A stretch of DNA of 64,000 nt from Cubamyces lactineus (taxonomy: Eukaryota > Basidiomycota > Agaricomycetes > Polyporales > Polyporaceae), in assembly GCA_022376465.1 (NCBI GenBank), contig JACDTU010000008.1:682001-746000 (forward strand), written 5' to 3'. The position numbers and the translations under genes are program-made. Positions within the stretch are counted from its first letter, which is position 1. The number at the start of each line of letters is the position of its first letter. This document shows positions 1 to 11,158 of the stretch, in pieces. The notes under the pieces were generated by a model. It did not search any database, had not been told where the DNA came from, and saw nothing but the letters and a program-made list of their open reading frames with translations.

Positions 1-584
1 CCTGTGCACGGGGGACGTTAGCCTGGCCAGCAGCGAGGGCGACGAGAGCGATGCGAACTCGCTTCCGCAGAGCACAGGAGGTAAGCTCCGGGCGACAGCT
101 TGTAGTTGGGATCGCCGCCGGATGCGCGCTGCTTGAGCATGTGGTAGCTGCACAGTCGTCCCGCCGGGCTTAGCACACGTCCGTGACGTTCCACGCTCTC
201 GCTGACACTCACAAGAGGAAGTAGAAGCCCCAGCTCGATGCGTTGCCAGCGATGTTAGCTCCGACGCCGCGATAGAGCCCCTTCCAGCCATCCCGCGCCT
301 GGATCTCTGTGAGGGAGGACCATATGGCTTTGCCGATGCCGCCCTTGGGCTTGTCGGTCGCTACCTGGAACTTGACCTTGAGGAGATCGAGGGGATGCAT
401 GCACAGCACGGCGACGACGCCTGCGCCCAGCCCCGCGAAAGCATGGTCCTTGACACACGCATGAAGTCAGCCGACCGGGCCACGAAGACGAGGAAATGGG
501 GAGGATGACGGAATGCACGGAGGAGACACGTACGATGGCTGCGGTCGGGAAGAAGCTCGGCTGTCTCTGTTGCGGTTGGGACAT
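1..584 (-). CDS. Mitochondrial carrier, FAD/folate-transporter-like (5' part, cut by window start)
   Basis: N-terminal part of a mitochondrial carrier, a six-helix inner-membrane transporter. Exons in coding order are 584-534, 448-213, 147-59, and one base of a fourth exon at position 1, where the window ends. The second exon holds the first carrier signature (PLDLLKVKFQV, the P-x-D-x-x-K motif), followed by a matrix-helix segment with GLYRGVGANIAG, and then GFYFLFYHMLK in helix 2. NYKLSPGAYLLCSAEAS leads into the second repeat. The GLGAGVVAVLCMHPLDLLKVKFQV-type start resembles the Flx1/folate carrier branch that moves FAD or folate between cytosol and matrix. Phases are consistent across all junctions. 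It is divergent from the prolyl oligopeptidase gene, with about 0.7 kb between the starts. The carrier fold is clear. The substrate is an inference from branch-like motifs, and the C-terminal half is not visible. Confidence 0.83.
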
Positions 585-1300
585 CCACGCGCACTGGCTG
601 CTGCTGCTGCCGTCGTGGTCGAGCAGACGGATGCGAATGCGGCGACGAGCGGGAGAACGTTGACGATGACGGAGAGGAGTGACTCGGCGCTGCTGACGCT
701 GAGCACCACCGCAAAGAAATTCTGACACGGAGGGCGGGCGAGATTAGATAGGCGCTCGCATTCCCGCTCGGAGGGGCGTCGGGCGCTTGTGCTGGACGCC
801 TCCTGCGACAAGTCTACGTGGATAGGATCTGGACGCTGGGACCCTGCAGACCGGAGACTAGTGCGCATACGTGTAAGTGGGTACATCGCCGTTGGGGCAC
901 TCGGACGCGGCCATGCTCGTCGGAGAAAATTTGGACAGAGCCAATCTCACGTTGTCGCAGCCCAGTTGCACGCAAGACACGCCTCGCTCGAACGCCCGCA
1001 CCCGGTGATACCATAACCAGGCACTGCAGACGACGGCGCAGACGCCTCGAGCTCGACCAGACCGGAACGCGGCGTCCATCGATGGCGGATGGTGGGCTGC
1101 ATTATTGCGTATTTGGATATTGAGATAAGATGTAAATGCGTGCATGCGCGGAGACGCGGGTGTTCACTGCTTGTGGTGGGTGTGTGGCAGTTGTGCTGAC
1201 TGGGATCCGGAGCAGACACATCGTTTCCCTTGTCCAGCCTGGGGAGTAATCGATATAGCCTGAGATCGCCCTCCGATCCTCCACTGCATCTACAAAGCAC
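585..1300. promoter_or_regulatory. Shared intergenic region between carrier and prolyl oligopeptidase genes
   Basis: About 0.7 kb between two divergent start codons, presumably holding both promoters. No convincing ORF or TATA box was recognised. Pyrimidine-rich DNA lies just before the oligopeptidase start. Confidence 0.4.
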
Positions 1301-4300
1301 ATGCTCTCCCTTCGACTCGCAGGCGTGGCAGCATCTCTCCGAGCTCCACCCGCCCATATAAGACGCGCTTTCCGTACGTCGACCCGCCTAGCCTCGCCCT
1401 TCCGTCCAACATCCACCATGCCCGTCTCCCCTACCCGCTGGGTGCCCAGCACCTACCCCGCCGCCCGCCGCTCCGACCACATCGACGTCTACAAGAGCGA
1501 GTCCAAGGGCGAGGTCCGCGTGCACGACCCCTACCAATGGCTCGAACACAACACCCCCGAGACCGAGGAGTGGACGACCGCCCAGGAGCAGTACACGCGC
1601 CAGTATCTCGACCAGAATCCCGAGCGGCAGGACCTCGAGAACCAAATCCGGAAGAACATGGATTACGCCAAGGTTCGGACGCGTTTTACACGCGTCTCTA
1701 CGCGTCAACCGGCATTGACTTTGTTCCATCATTAGTTCTCTGCGCCGGCCTTCAAAGATGATGGCCGGTGGTACTGGTACTACAACAGCGGCCTCCAGGC
1801 CCAGTCCGGTGAGCACACTGCTGTGTTTCTGGCACACGACCAAAACTCATGTACGGGCCTGGACAGTTCTATACCGCTCTAAAGACGGCGCGCTGCCCGA
1901 TTTCTCTCAAGGCGAAGACCTGGGCGGCGAGGTTTTCTTCGACGTACGCTGGGTATATCGAGTCACGTGACCGCACACTCACCATGCGTTTCGCACCCAC
2001 AGCCCAACCTGCTTTCTTCCGACGGCACGGCAGCACTCGCGGCGACCGCGTTCGCCCGCTCCGGGGAACACTTTGCTTACGGAATTTCCCGCTCGGTGAG
2101 TATTTCCCTCCAGGCCAACTCCGACGGACGTTCATAGATCCGCCATGACGGCTGTTATAGGGCAGCGATTTCTTCACGATCTATGTCCGGCCCACGTCCG
2201 CTCCGCTCGCTTCCGCAGAGGGAAAGACAGCCTCTCATGACGACCAGCGGCTTCCCGAGGAGATCCGCTTTGTCAAGTTTTCAGGCATCTCGTGGACGCA
2301 CGACTCGAAGGGGTTCTTCTACCAGGTGGGCACCGTCCGATGGCTTCCCAGGCTGACGGCCGCGTAACGTCATATAACGCAACTCATCTCGCCCTCCTCG
2401 CGCAGCGCTTCCCGACACGCGAGTCCCATGGGTCGGCAGCAGACGATCTGGCAGGCACGGAGACCCAAAGCGACAAGAACGCGATGCTGTACTATCACAA
2501 GCTCGGCACGCAACAATGTACGTGTAATCTGTCCTGTGCTTCGTCTGGGGCACGTCTCGCTTACCGACAGACTATTGCCGCGAACTGCAGCCGAAGACGT
2601 CCTCGTGTACAAGGACGAAGCCCATCCCGAATGGATGTGGGGCACTGAGATCACTGAGCTTGATGGCCGCTACCTTCTCCTGTCTGTAAGGCGGGACACC
2701 TCCCGAGTACGTACAGAGCACATCGGCGAATGCGCGAGATGAACTGTTAGCGCTCACGTCATCCGAACCCGCAGAAAAACCTCGTATGGATCGCGGACCT
2801 GCAGAAGGAGACGATTGGCCCGAACATGCGATGGGACAAGCTCATCGACGAGTTCGAGGCCAACTATGAATAGTGAGTGCCTCGCAGGCGTCATCCGGTC
2901 GCCTTATAAGCACCGCTTAGTCAAGCGTGGTGGCTAACCGCCCTGCAGCATTGCAAATGACGGCACCAAGTTCTACTTCCTCACGAACAAGGATGCGCCG
3001 ATGTACAAGCTCGTCACCGTCGACCTCGCCGACCCGGCAGAGCAGCGCGTGTTCAAGGACCTCGTTCCGGAAGACAAGAAGGCGCACCTGCAGGACGTCT
3101 GCGCGATAAACGGCGACTATGCCGCGATCGTGTACAAGCGCAACGTGAGTGCTGTGGCAGGCTTGAGAACGCGGCTTGCGGTTTGCCTCACGCGACACCC
3201 TGCGGTTAGGTCATCGACGAGATCTATTTGTACCAGCTCTCGACTGGGAAGCGGATTACGCGTCTGGCCCCCGAGCACGTCGGAGCGGTGTCAGTGAATG
3301 GCCGCCGGAACCAGCCGTTCTTCTTTGCGACCCTGACCGGGTTCACGAACCCTGGCATCGTCGCCCGGTACAACTTCGACGTCAAGGACGAAGCCCAGCG
3401 ATGGAGCATCTATAGGACTACACGCGTCAGCGGCCTTGACCCCGATGACTTCACCGCTGAGCAGGTAAGCAGGCCGTGAGAGCTCGATCGCGCACTCGAG
3501 TAATGCCTGTGCAGGTCTGGTACTCGAGCAAGGACGGAACGCGCGTGCCAATGTTCGTGGTCCGGCACAAGGATACTCAATTCGACGGTACAGCGCCTGC
3601 GTTGCAATACGGTGAGCACGGTGACGCCAAGACGTCGGAGCTAATCACCCACAGGAGACGGATCCGCCAGGCTACGGTGGTTTCACGATCTCCGTGAACC
3701 CGTTCTTCAGTCCCGCGATCCTCACGTGGATGCAAAAGTACGGCGCCATCCTGGCTGTGCCAAACATCCGGGGCGGCGGCGAGTTCGGCGAAGAGTGGCA
3801 CCTCGCAGGCACCCGCGAACGGAAGGTGGGTTGCCCGTCCTCTGTGGGTTCGGGGTCTTCCGCTGACGGGCAGCACGCATCGCACGCCAGGTGAACTGCT
3901 TCGACGACTTCATCGCGGCAACGTACGTCATCCCCCGCTCCCCTGCTCGGCTCGCGGACTAATGCGCCCCCCTTCAGGCAATTCCTGGTCGACAACAAGT
4001 ACGCAGCGCGGGGCAAGGTTGCCATAAACGGCGGCTCGAACGGAGGTGGGCGCTTGGCCGATGTGTGATTGGACGTTCACGGATGCTGTATACTGTCAAC
4101 AGGGCTGCTCGTTGCGGCGTGCGTGAACCGTGCGCCAGAGGGCCTCCTCGGTGCCGCGGTCGCCGACGTCGGGGTCCTCGACCTTCTCAAGGTGATGACC
4201 GCCTCCATCGTCGTCCTGGGGGAACCTCGTGACTGACGTGCTCCGTGTATAGTTCGCAGACTTCACCATCGGTATGCCAATCACGATTTGGGTTACACAT

Positions 4301-4786
4301 GGTACACGTCTATACTCACTGGGATATCTGTAGGCCGCGCATGGACCTCCGACTATGGCGATCCGCACGACCCGCACGACTTTGACTTCATCTATCCCAT
4401 CTCGCCCTTGCACAACATTCCGACCGACAGGAAGTTGCCTCCGTTCATGCTGACGACAGCCGATCGTAAGTGGCCATTGCCGTTCTTGAAATTCCATATA
4501 CTGATGGCGCCGAATAGACGATGATCGTGTCGTGCCTCTGCACTCATTCAAGCATGCCGCGACATTGCAGCACCTGCACCCGACTAACCCCCACCCGCTG
4601 CTGATCCGCATCGACAAGAAGGCTGGTCACGGCGCTGGCAAGTCGACCGAGATGCGGTACGTTCTTCCCCTTGCTCGCTAGCTCTTCGCATCACGGGCTC
4701 ACTGCACTTCTTCCAGCATCCGCGAGTACGCGGACAAGTACGGCTTCATGGCACAATCGATGGGTCTGCCCGTCAAGAGCACGTAG
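1301..4786 (+). CDS. Prolyl oligopeptidase (serine peptidase family S9A)
   Basis: Prolyl oligopeptidase cleaves short peptides after proline. The 19-exon model encodes 785 residues: 1301-1672, 1736-1808, 1867-1943, 2003-2095, 2161-2325, 2406-2517, 2591-2706, 2775-2872, 2949-3144, 3210-3464, 3515-3611, 3671-3825, 3891-3922, 3978-4045, 4103-4191, 4253-4271, 4334-4465, 4518-4656, 4717-4786. The N-terminal peptidase part has [15 protein letters not shown] seven-bladed propeller region follows, then the alpha/beta-hydrolase domain. The nucleophile Ser634 lies in GGSNGG, the acid in [10 protein letters not shown] (about 718-719), and His754 in KAGHGAG. Exon 16 is only 19 bases. The first 39 residues ([12 protein letters not shown]...) are Arg-rich without acidic residues and look like a mitochondrial presequence. 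A second ATG at 1418 in a good context (CCACCATG) would give the usual cytosolic form. This appears to be the housekeeping enzyme; nothing nearby suggests a peptide-toxin pathway. Confidence 0.93.
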
Positions 4787-7001
4787 TAGACCCACAGCGC
4801 CAAGCACGGTGATACGTAGTCGAGTCTCGTTGGGTTGTCTATTCCAAGTTCCAATTTTCTGTGACACGGACTTCGTTAATACCACTTCTCTTTCATCTAC
4901 AAATTGCTCTACTCTACGAAAGAGCGTGATCAGTAGCCGGTGAACATCTCTATACGTGAGACTAATCCCGTCAAGCCGCATAAGGGGTGTATGTGGATGT
5001 CGCACGACGGTACGTGCTCTGCTGCCTCGTGAGGCTGTGTGTACTGAAAGTCAATGTAGTATCCATGGGCCGTCGGTGCTCATGAAATCAGCTTCGAACC
5101 CCGTTGGTTCAGAACTCTCATCCATCATCCAGCTGAGCTGATCGCTGATTCCAGGTCAGGTTCTCTGGGCGCTGCTCGGTGCAGCTGTGATCAGAGCACG
5201 AATTACTTTATCGAGATGAACTCTACGAGGTTGATACAGCCGTTTACATCACGACAGGTCCCCTCGCAATACCACCGCACATAATGTTGCGACGCCAAGG
5301 GTGACGACACCCGTCGGCCGCCATGGGCGCCCGGGAAGGCCTGCCAGGCGCTCTCGCATATTCAGCATCGAAGAAGACCGTCGCCGCAACACCTCGCTGT
5401 GTGACCGATTCGAGAAGAAGCCTATCGTTATGGAAATGGCTGCAATAGCTGCTACAAGTTTACGGGTGGCGGCCGAACGGCTAGCATGGGTTACAAATGG
5501 TCACGAAATTGTCAGCTCAGCCTCGTTCCTACAGCATACGAGCGAGCAAGGTCGATAACCGACGCCTTGGCAGCTCTCGAAGGGTCTGTCGACCGGATGA
5601 TGGTCTATGATGGTCCGAAGCAGGTAGTTATCCTCGGTTTACTTGCTAGATCTGCGTAGCACCAAGACCACGGTTCACCCAACAGACGGGACGCCCATCA
5701 CTGTTGTCTGTGATCGGCCTCGATGCCCTTCGGTACGTCTTCTCATCTCTGCCGCAAGCAGCCGCAAGCTCGCTGCACCCGAAATTCACGTAGCCTGCGT
5801 CATACACATGACAGATCCTGCGATCCACTCGCGGGATGCTGCGTCCGGCACTGGCAACAACGCAAATCCTTGTGGAGCGGCACCTTCCGGCGTCACAGCC
5901 CATTCTGCCGGAATAGCGTTCAAACTGCAAGTTCGTCCGACCGACGGCGCTAAGGACAGCAGTAGTCATCGCAACGTCTGTGCTCTACGACCATGAATCC
6001 GAAACTGCAAACTCGAGGCGAAAAACGCCTTCCACGTCGGCCTATTGTGGGTACCAGTGGGATTCGAAGTTGAGTAGCTGGCGAGCGCGGTCACTGACGT
6101 CGGCCGCCGCCCGCACATCGGTCATCCACAATTCAGATAGGCTGCTCGGTGATGCACAGGAACAAGCGGCACAGTCCTCTTTGCAATACACTGAATAAGC
6201 GATACAATGGGTAGAGCCAACGGTGCAGGCGCATGAGGTGAGCAGTTGTCAAGCATCCAGCGCGAACGAAAGGCTGACGCGAGCCGTCGGCGAGCTGTCA
6301 CTGAATTAACCTTGTGATCCGCCTTCTTCTCGCCTTCTGGATAGACTTGACGTGATAGGGTTTGCAAGTGGGTCCGAACGCTCCGTGTGCCGCCGCCGTT
6401 GAGGACGCAGTGGCACAGCTCTGTGCATCCTCACGTTGTGGCCACGAAAACGCCCAAGGCTAACCGTGGACATTGGTAAAACTTTGGACTTGAGGTCCTC
6501 ATTTCATTCTGACTCTACCTGGCGATCTGGCGGAGCCCTGCACGCACGAGCACCAAATCCACGCCCTTCAAGCCGAAATCTACATGAAGCAGTTCAACCC
6601 TCGGAGCCCAAGCAGCCTCTCAGACGACCTGCTAGGCTCGGAGGCTCGCTCCTCTGCTTTGTCGTGCCAATGACACTTCTCATCCGGTAGGATCGCTCGC
6701 GTGTGAACTACGTAGGACCACTGGGCTTCTATCAGCCGACGCGCTCGCGATGTATGGACGGCGGAGCGGGTATGCAGTATCAACGTGCTAGTTCATGGTG
6801 GGCTCGCCCTAGCCCAACAACTCAGAGCAGCCTGCGGGCGAGAAGGGGCAATGACTTCACAAGGCTCCAACAGCGTGAGTATCCGTGCGTCGTCAGGGCT
6901 ATATAAAGCCCTTGGTCTCTCTCGTTCTTGCACAACATCCCACAGATCCTCTACACCTTTCAAACAGTCGAATTACAGCTCATCTCATAATCTCAAACAT
7001 C
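4787..7001. other. 2.2 kb gene-free region; right part is copy 1 of a duplicated upstream region
   Basis: No ORF here has recognisable domains or plausible splicing. From about 5,540 the DNA resembles 9,805-11,158 in the same order. Shared landmarks are the GTCGA(T/C)AACCGA stretch near 5,551 (9,816 in copy 2), a CTTC(C/T)AC(G/A)TCGGCC stretch near 6,030 (10,258), GAACAAGCGGCACAGTCC near 6,161 (10,335), and TAACCTTGTGA near 6,307 (10,492). It is therefore part of the tandem duplication that carries the monooxygenase genes. Confidence 0.7.
6901..6906 (+). promoter_or_regulatory. TATA box of monooxygenase copy 1
   Basis: TATAAA within GGGCTATATAAAGCCC lies about 100 bases before the ATG at 7002. 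It is followed by a pyrimidine-rich, initiator-like stretch (GGTCTCTCTCGTTCTTGCAC). The same arrangement is found before copy 2. Confidence 0.75.
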
Positions 7002-8864
7002 ATGCCCAAGCTCACCATCGCTATCGTGTGAGTACTTTCTTCCGTCAAGTCACGTAGCTGCATATGTTCATGAACCGTTTTTCCAGAGGAGCCGGGCTGG
7101 GTGGCCTGCTCTTTGCGCTCACGCTGCAGAAGTTCGCCCCGGACGTCAACTTCCAGATCTACGAGTCCGCGGTCGAACTGGCGGAGATCGGTGCTGGCGT
7201 TGGCTTCCAACCGCGGACGTGGTTCGTCATTCGCGAGCTTGAGCTCGATCAAAAATTGCTGAAGATCGCCGGAAACGGCGAGAGACCGGGTACGTGGACG
7301 CGCTCCCTCCTTAGTAAATCTTCGCTCATGATACCACTGCGGTCGACTTTAGACTTAGCCATGGTATACCGCAAGGCTGACCAGAAGGACGGCTATACTT
7401 TTCACGCCACAAAGGGCGAGGAAGGTATGCGAATCATTCATGCTCCACCACTGCCTAGATTGACCGGTGCTTTACTGGATTCTCGTAGCCGAGAATTGGA
7501 CTTTCCACAGGGGAGAGCTGCAGAAGGCCTTCCTAGACCATCTCCATGTCCCCGAGCGCATCCATCTCGGAAAGCGTTTCGTTTCCTACACCGAGCCCAA
7601 CGATCCCACGGGCCAGATCGAGCTCCAGTTCCAAGATGGTAGCACCGCGGTCTGCGACGTCCTCGTGGGTGCAGATGGGGTCAAGTCTGCGGTCCGCGGT
7701 GCGTTGTACACGCACTTGGCGGAGCGGGCGAAGGCCCGGGGCGAGGAGGACAAGGCTCTGCTCCTGAAGTCGTGCATCTCCGCTAGCTTCACAGGGTCCG
7801 TCATCTATCGAGGTCTGGTCAGACTAGACGGCAACGCGGGAGCTGATGAGGCACTGCAAAAGTCCAATCTCGTGATGGTATGCATTTCCGTACGGTTCTC
7901 CAGAATGCCGCGATGTTGACATGCCCTAATGTGAATGCAGTACTGTGGCAAGAGCAAGGTACGTCGATACGCTCTGCTCTGTACGAAATCTTGCGCTAAT
8001 GCATCCCAACAGCACGCCATTGCGTACCCCGTCGCCAAAGGGCGCATCCTCAACGTCGCTACGGTAGTCATGAACCCCGCCTTGGCTGGCACGGTCTACG
8101 AAGGTCCTTGGACGTCTAAGGTACCTAAGGAGGTAGTGATAGAGACGTACAAAGGATGGGAGCCCGCATTCGAAGGAGCCTTAAAGGTTGGTCTGTCTCG
8201 ACAAGATTTATGACTTCCCAGCCTCCGAAAGCTCACGTACTCGTCTAGAATGTGAACGAGTCAGGATGGAGCAAGTGGGCCATTCACGCCGTGAAGCAGC
8301 TCCCGACGTTTGTCGACGGCAGAGTAGCCCTTCTCGGGGACGCGGTGAGTGGCTTCGCGATGCGACTTGTCTGAATCAGCAGCTGACATTATCTCCCCAC
8401 AGGCCCATGCTATGACTCCGCACCAGGGCGCAGGAGCGGGCCAAGGCTTTGAGGTATGCAGGATTGATGCTCGTAGACGGGGCTGGCTGTCTGATCCTTG
8501 CTCTGGCACGCAGGACGCCTACGTACTCGGCAGGCTGTTGGGCCAGCCAAGTGTCACCCGAGACAACATCGCGGTGCCCCTCAAGATCTACGACGAGATA
8601 CGGCGGCCGGTCGCGCAGGCTGTCGCCGCGCGTTCGCTCAAGAGCGGACAGTTGCATTCGTTTATCGCTCCGGAGCTGGACGCCATCTCGCCCGGGCTCA
8701 GCGCTGATGGGAACGAACCTACGCAGGAACAGCTCAAGCACGTCGCCAAGATGATAGATCAGCTGAAGGATTGGCGACAGGGTACCACGGTTGGGCAGGA
8801 TTGTGACGCGGCTATTCAGAAGCTCGATGAGGAGCTTGGTCAGGCCCGGGCTTCTCTTGCTTAG
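7002..8864 (+). CDS. FAD-dependent monooxygenase (salicylate-hydroxylase-like), tandem copy 1
   Basis: Class A flavoprotein monooxygenase that would use NAD(P)H, O2 and FAD to hydroxylate a small, probably aromatic, substrate. The nine-exon model encodes 459 residues: 7002-7027, 7087-7289, 7353-7424, 7489-7877, 7941-7958, 8013-8186, 8249-8344, 8403-8453, 8514-8864. The dinucleotide fold is at residues 8-15 (IVGAGLGG) and the DG motif at 161-164 (GADG). The GD motif, which binds the FAD ribityl chain, is at 324-325 within LLGDAAHAMTPHQGAGAGQ. Exon 5 has only 18 bases. No transmembrane segment or signal peptide is obvious. The last residues form a helical tail. It has a tandem paralogue at 11159-13035 with the same intron positions and phases. 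No partner enzyme, regulator or transporter suggesting a pathway lies beside the pair. The substrate cannot be told from sequence. Confidence 0.92.
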
Positions 8865-11158
8865 ACGATGGAAACGTTGAAGTTGTCTTGTGACCTAAAC
8901 CTAGGTTGAATGTAGTTATCGCGACGCCTTATTCAAATAATGACCTGATTAAATACGTACTTCCTTTCCGCCGGCTGAATGTTGTGCTTAAGGAGAGCTG
9001 GTCTACCACCTGGAAGTCGTACCACTGCTGTGTTGTATACTAATACAGTATAAGTGTGAACCTTGTTAGAATATGAGCGCCACAATGTCAAGCGCCCATG
9101 CACTGCAGCGGGCGCCGCGGCGCAGCCACCATCAATCTGCCACCAAGTCCGCGTCGTCCGACTTCTCCGGTCGGCCGTGACCCAAGTATTTCCTTAATTC
9201 TACTTCAACCTCCCGCACTTGCTTTCTGTGCTCGAAGACACCGGTAACTCGAATCAATCGAGGCCTTTTGTTATAATCTTTTACAAAATTGTGAACGTTG
9301 GCGTGCCTCGGCGAGACGCCGGGTGCTAGATATCGTCGCGTGAAGGTGCGTGTTCCGTCCCCGTTCTCCAACCTACGCCATTGTCATTTATTCCGGCTTT
9401 GTGCTGAAGCATGCATTGATCATGCAGACATATTTCTTGCGGTCCCTTCTACCTCCGTATCACGGAGTCTAACTAAATGCAGCGCGAGACGGGTAGATAG
9501 GGTCACAGTCACATTGGCTGCGTACCGCTGTTCAACTTGCAAGTCCTGATGGGAGATCAGCGATGTTGGAAGGACAGGAACTGTGCGTACTTGATTACTG
9601 TATGCGTCAGAACGTGCTGAAGATGATAAGTGGCAGGCCCCGGGAATGGCCGTGTTGCGTCTTCCCCCTCGTCTTGGCTCTGAATCGTGCGCCGGCGGTG
9701 TGATCGCTGACCGTACTGGAATCCGCTGTGCAGTGGCGGCCAAACGGACGTTGTGGGGCATATCAGCTTGCGCAGGCACAGACGCGACAGTTCAGTGTTA
9801 CGCGGGAAAGGCAAGTCGACAACCGATGCCACCCCCGGATGGTTTGTCGACCAAATGGTGGTGAGAAAAAAGTTTCTTGCTATCCTGACATTACAGGGGA
9901 GCACCATCAAGGCCGCTCTTCAGAGGGGGCACACAGCACTTTCTCACGTTGGTGTTCATACTCTCAGGTGTGCCTCTAAGCCTGCTCACTGGATCTGATG
10001 TTCACATATCTTCTATCATGCTCGAGGCAGGTCTTGCGATCCTCGCGTGAGATGCATAGTTCGGCTGCAATTTACGTCCTTGTCGCCATTAGCATGGGGT
10101 GATGGTTTCCGACATCGCAGCCCAGTTTTGCAGGAAAATGTATCGGACTCGCGTTGACCCCATTGACGACGCTAACGGAGGAAACGAGCGTTTAGAGTAT
10201 CTACACGCTTCTCCGGCGACTGTAACTAGCGGAGTTAACCGTCAAAGCTAGAGAAGCCTTCTACATCGGCCCAATGTGAGTATCGGGTCCGTCGGACGAG
10301 CAGTCGGGCGCCGCAGCGTGGCAATGATTGTCAAGAACAAGCGGCACAGTCCACTCTGTGATCCACCAAGTGGCCGACGCCAGGGGTGATAGCATCGACG
10401 CTTGCATAAGGCATGCTGGCGCATGTCAGGGTGAGTGCTCGTTCAGCACCGGAGCCCGAGAAGGTTGATACAGGCAATCAACTACTGAGCTAACCTTGTG
10501 ACACGCTTTCTTCTCACATCTAGGCAACTTCGACGTGATAAGATTTCTAAGCGGATCTGCACGTTCAGTGAGCCGCTGCCGAGCACACACAATTCGGTGT
10601 CTTTCACTGTGTGAACATGCAGTTGAAGCGAGAGCACCCGAAATCGGAGGTGTCCTTGGCTTGAATCACAGTCAGACCCAGGCTCGACCATACGAAACTG
10701 GCAGGTACGGAGTTTGTGCATGCCTGCACGGACGCACAGGAATCAAGCCTGAGCTCTCGCTGTCAATCTGAAGCAGTTCAAGCCTCCGAACGCGAGCACC
10801 TCTTCGCCGGACATAACACCGAAAGCTTATCCGCTTTGTCGTATTGCTGACACTCGTATTTCGGCGCGATCGCTCGTGTGCGAAGGTATGCAAGCCTGCA
10901 GAGTTCTATCAGCCGACACATATGCGATGTCCAGACGGCGACAAGTTCATGACGGGCCTGTGACCCGACCCCCGGCTCTGAACTGCCTGCGGACCAGGAA
11001 GGACGATATCTTCACATTTCGCCAACTACGTGACTTTTCATACATGGCCAGACCTATATAAGGCTTCTGGTCTCTCTCATCCTTGTACAACACATCCCAT
11101 TGATCCTCCATCTCTCTGATAGCATCTGAATACAGCTTGTCATATCATCCCGACCAAT
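8865..11158. other. Gene-free spacer; right part is copy 2 of the duplicated upstream region
   Basis: About 2.3 kb without a supportable gene. The part from about 9,805 matches the DNA upstream of copy 1 in scattered conserved blocks. The left part, about 8.9-9.8 kb, is the 3' flank of copy 1, and nothing was recognised in it beyond a small AT-rich palindromic stretch near 9,035-9,055. Confidence 0.55.
11055..11062 (+). promoter_or_regulatory. TATA box of monooxygenase copy 2
   Basis: TATATAAG lies about 100 bases before the ATG at 11159, followed by the initiator-like GGTCTCTCTCATCCTTGTAC. This matches copy 1 at the same distance, so the core promoter was duplicated with the gene. Confidence 0.75.

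Noticed and set aside
1301..4786. Prolyl oligopeptidase as part of a cyclic-peptide pathway
   Set aside because: No precursor-peptide gene or other pathway enzyme nearby; the sequence fits the housekeeping enzyme.
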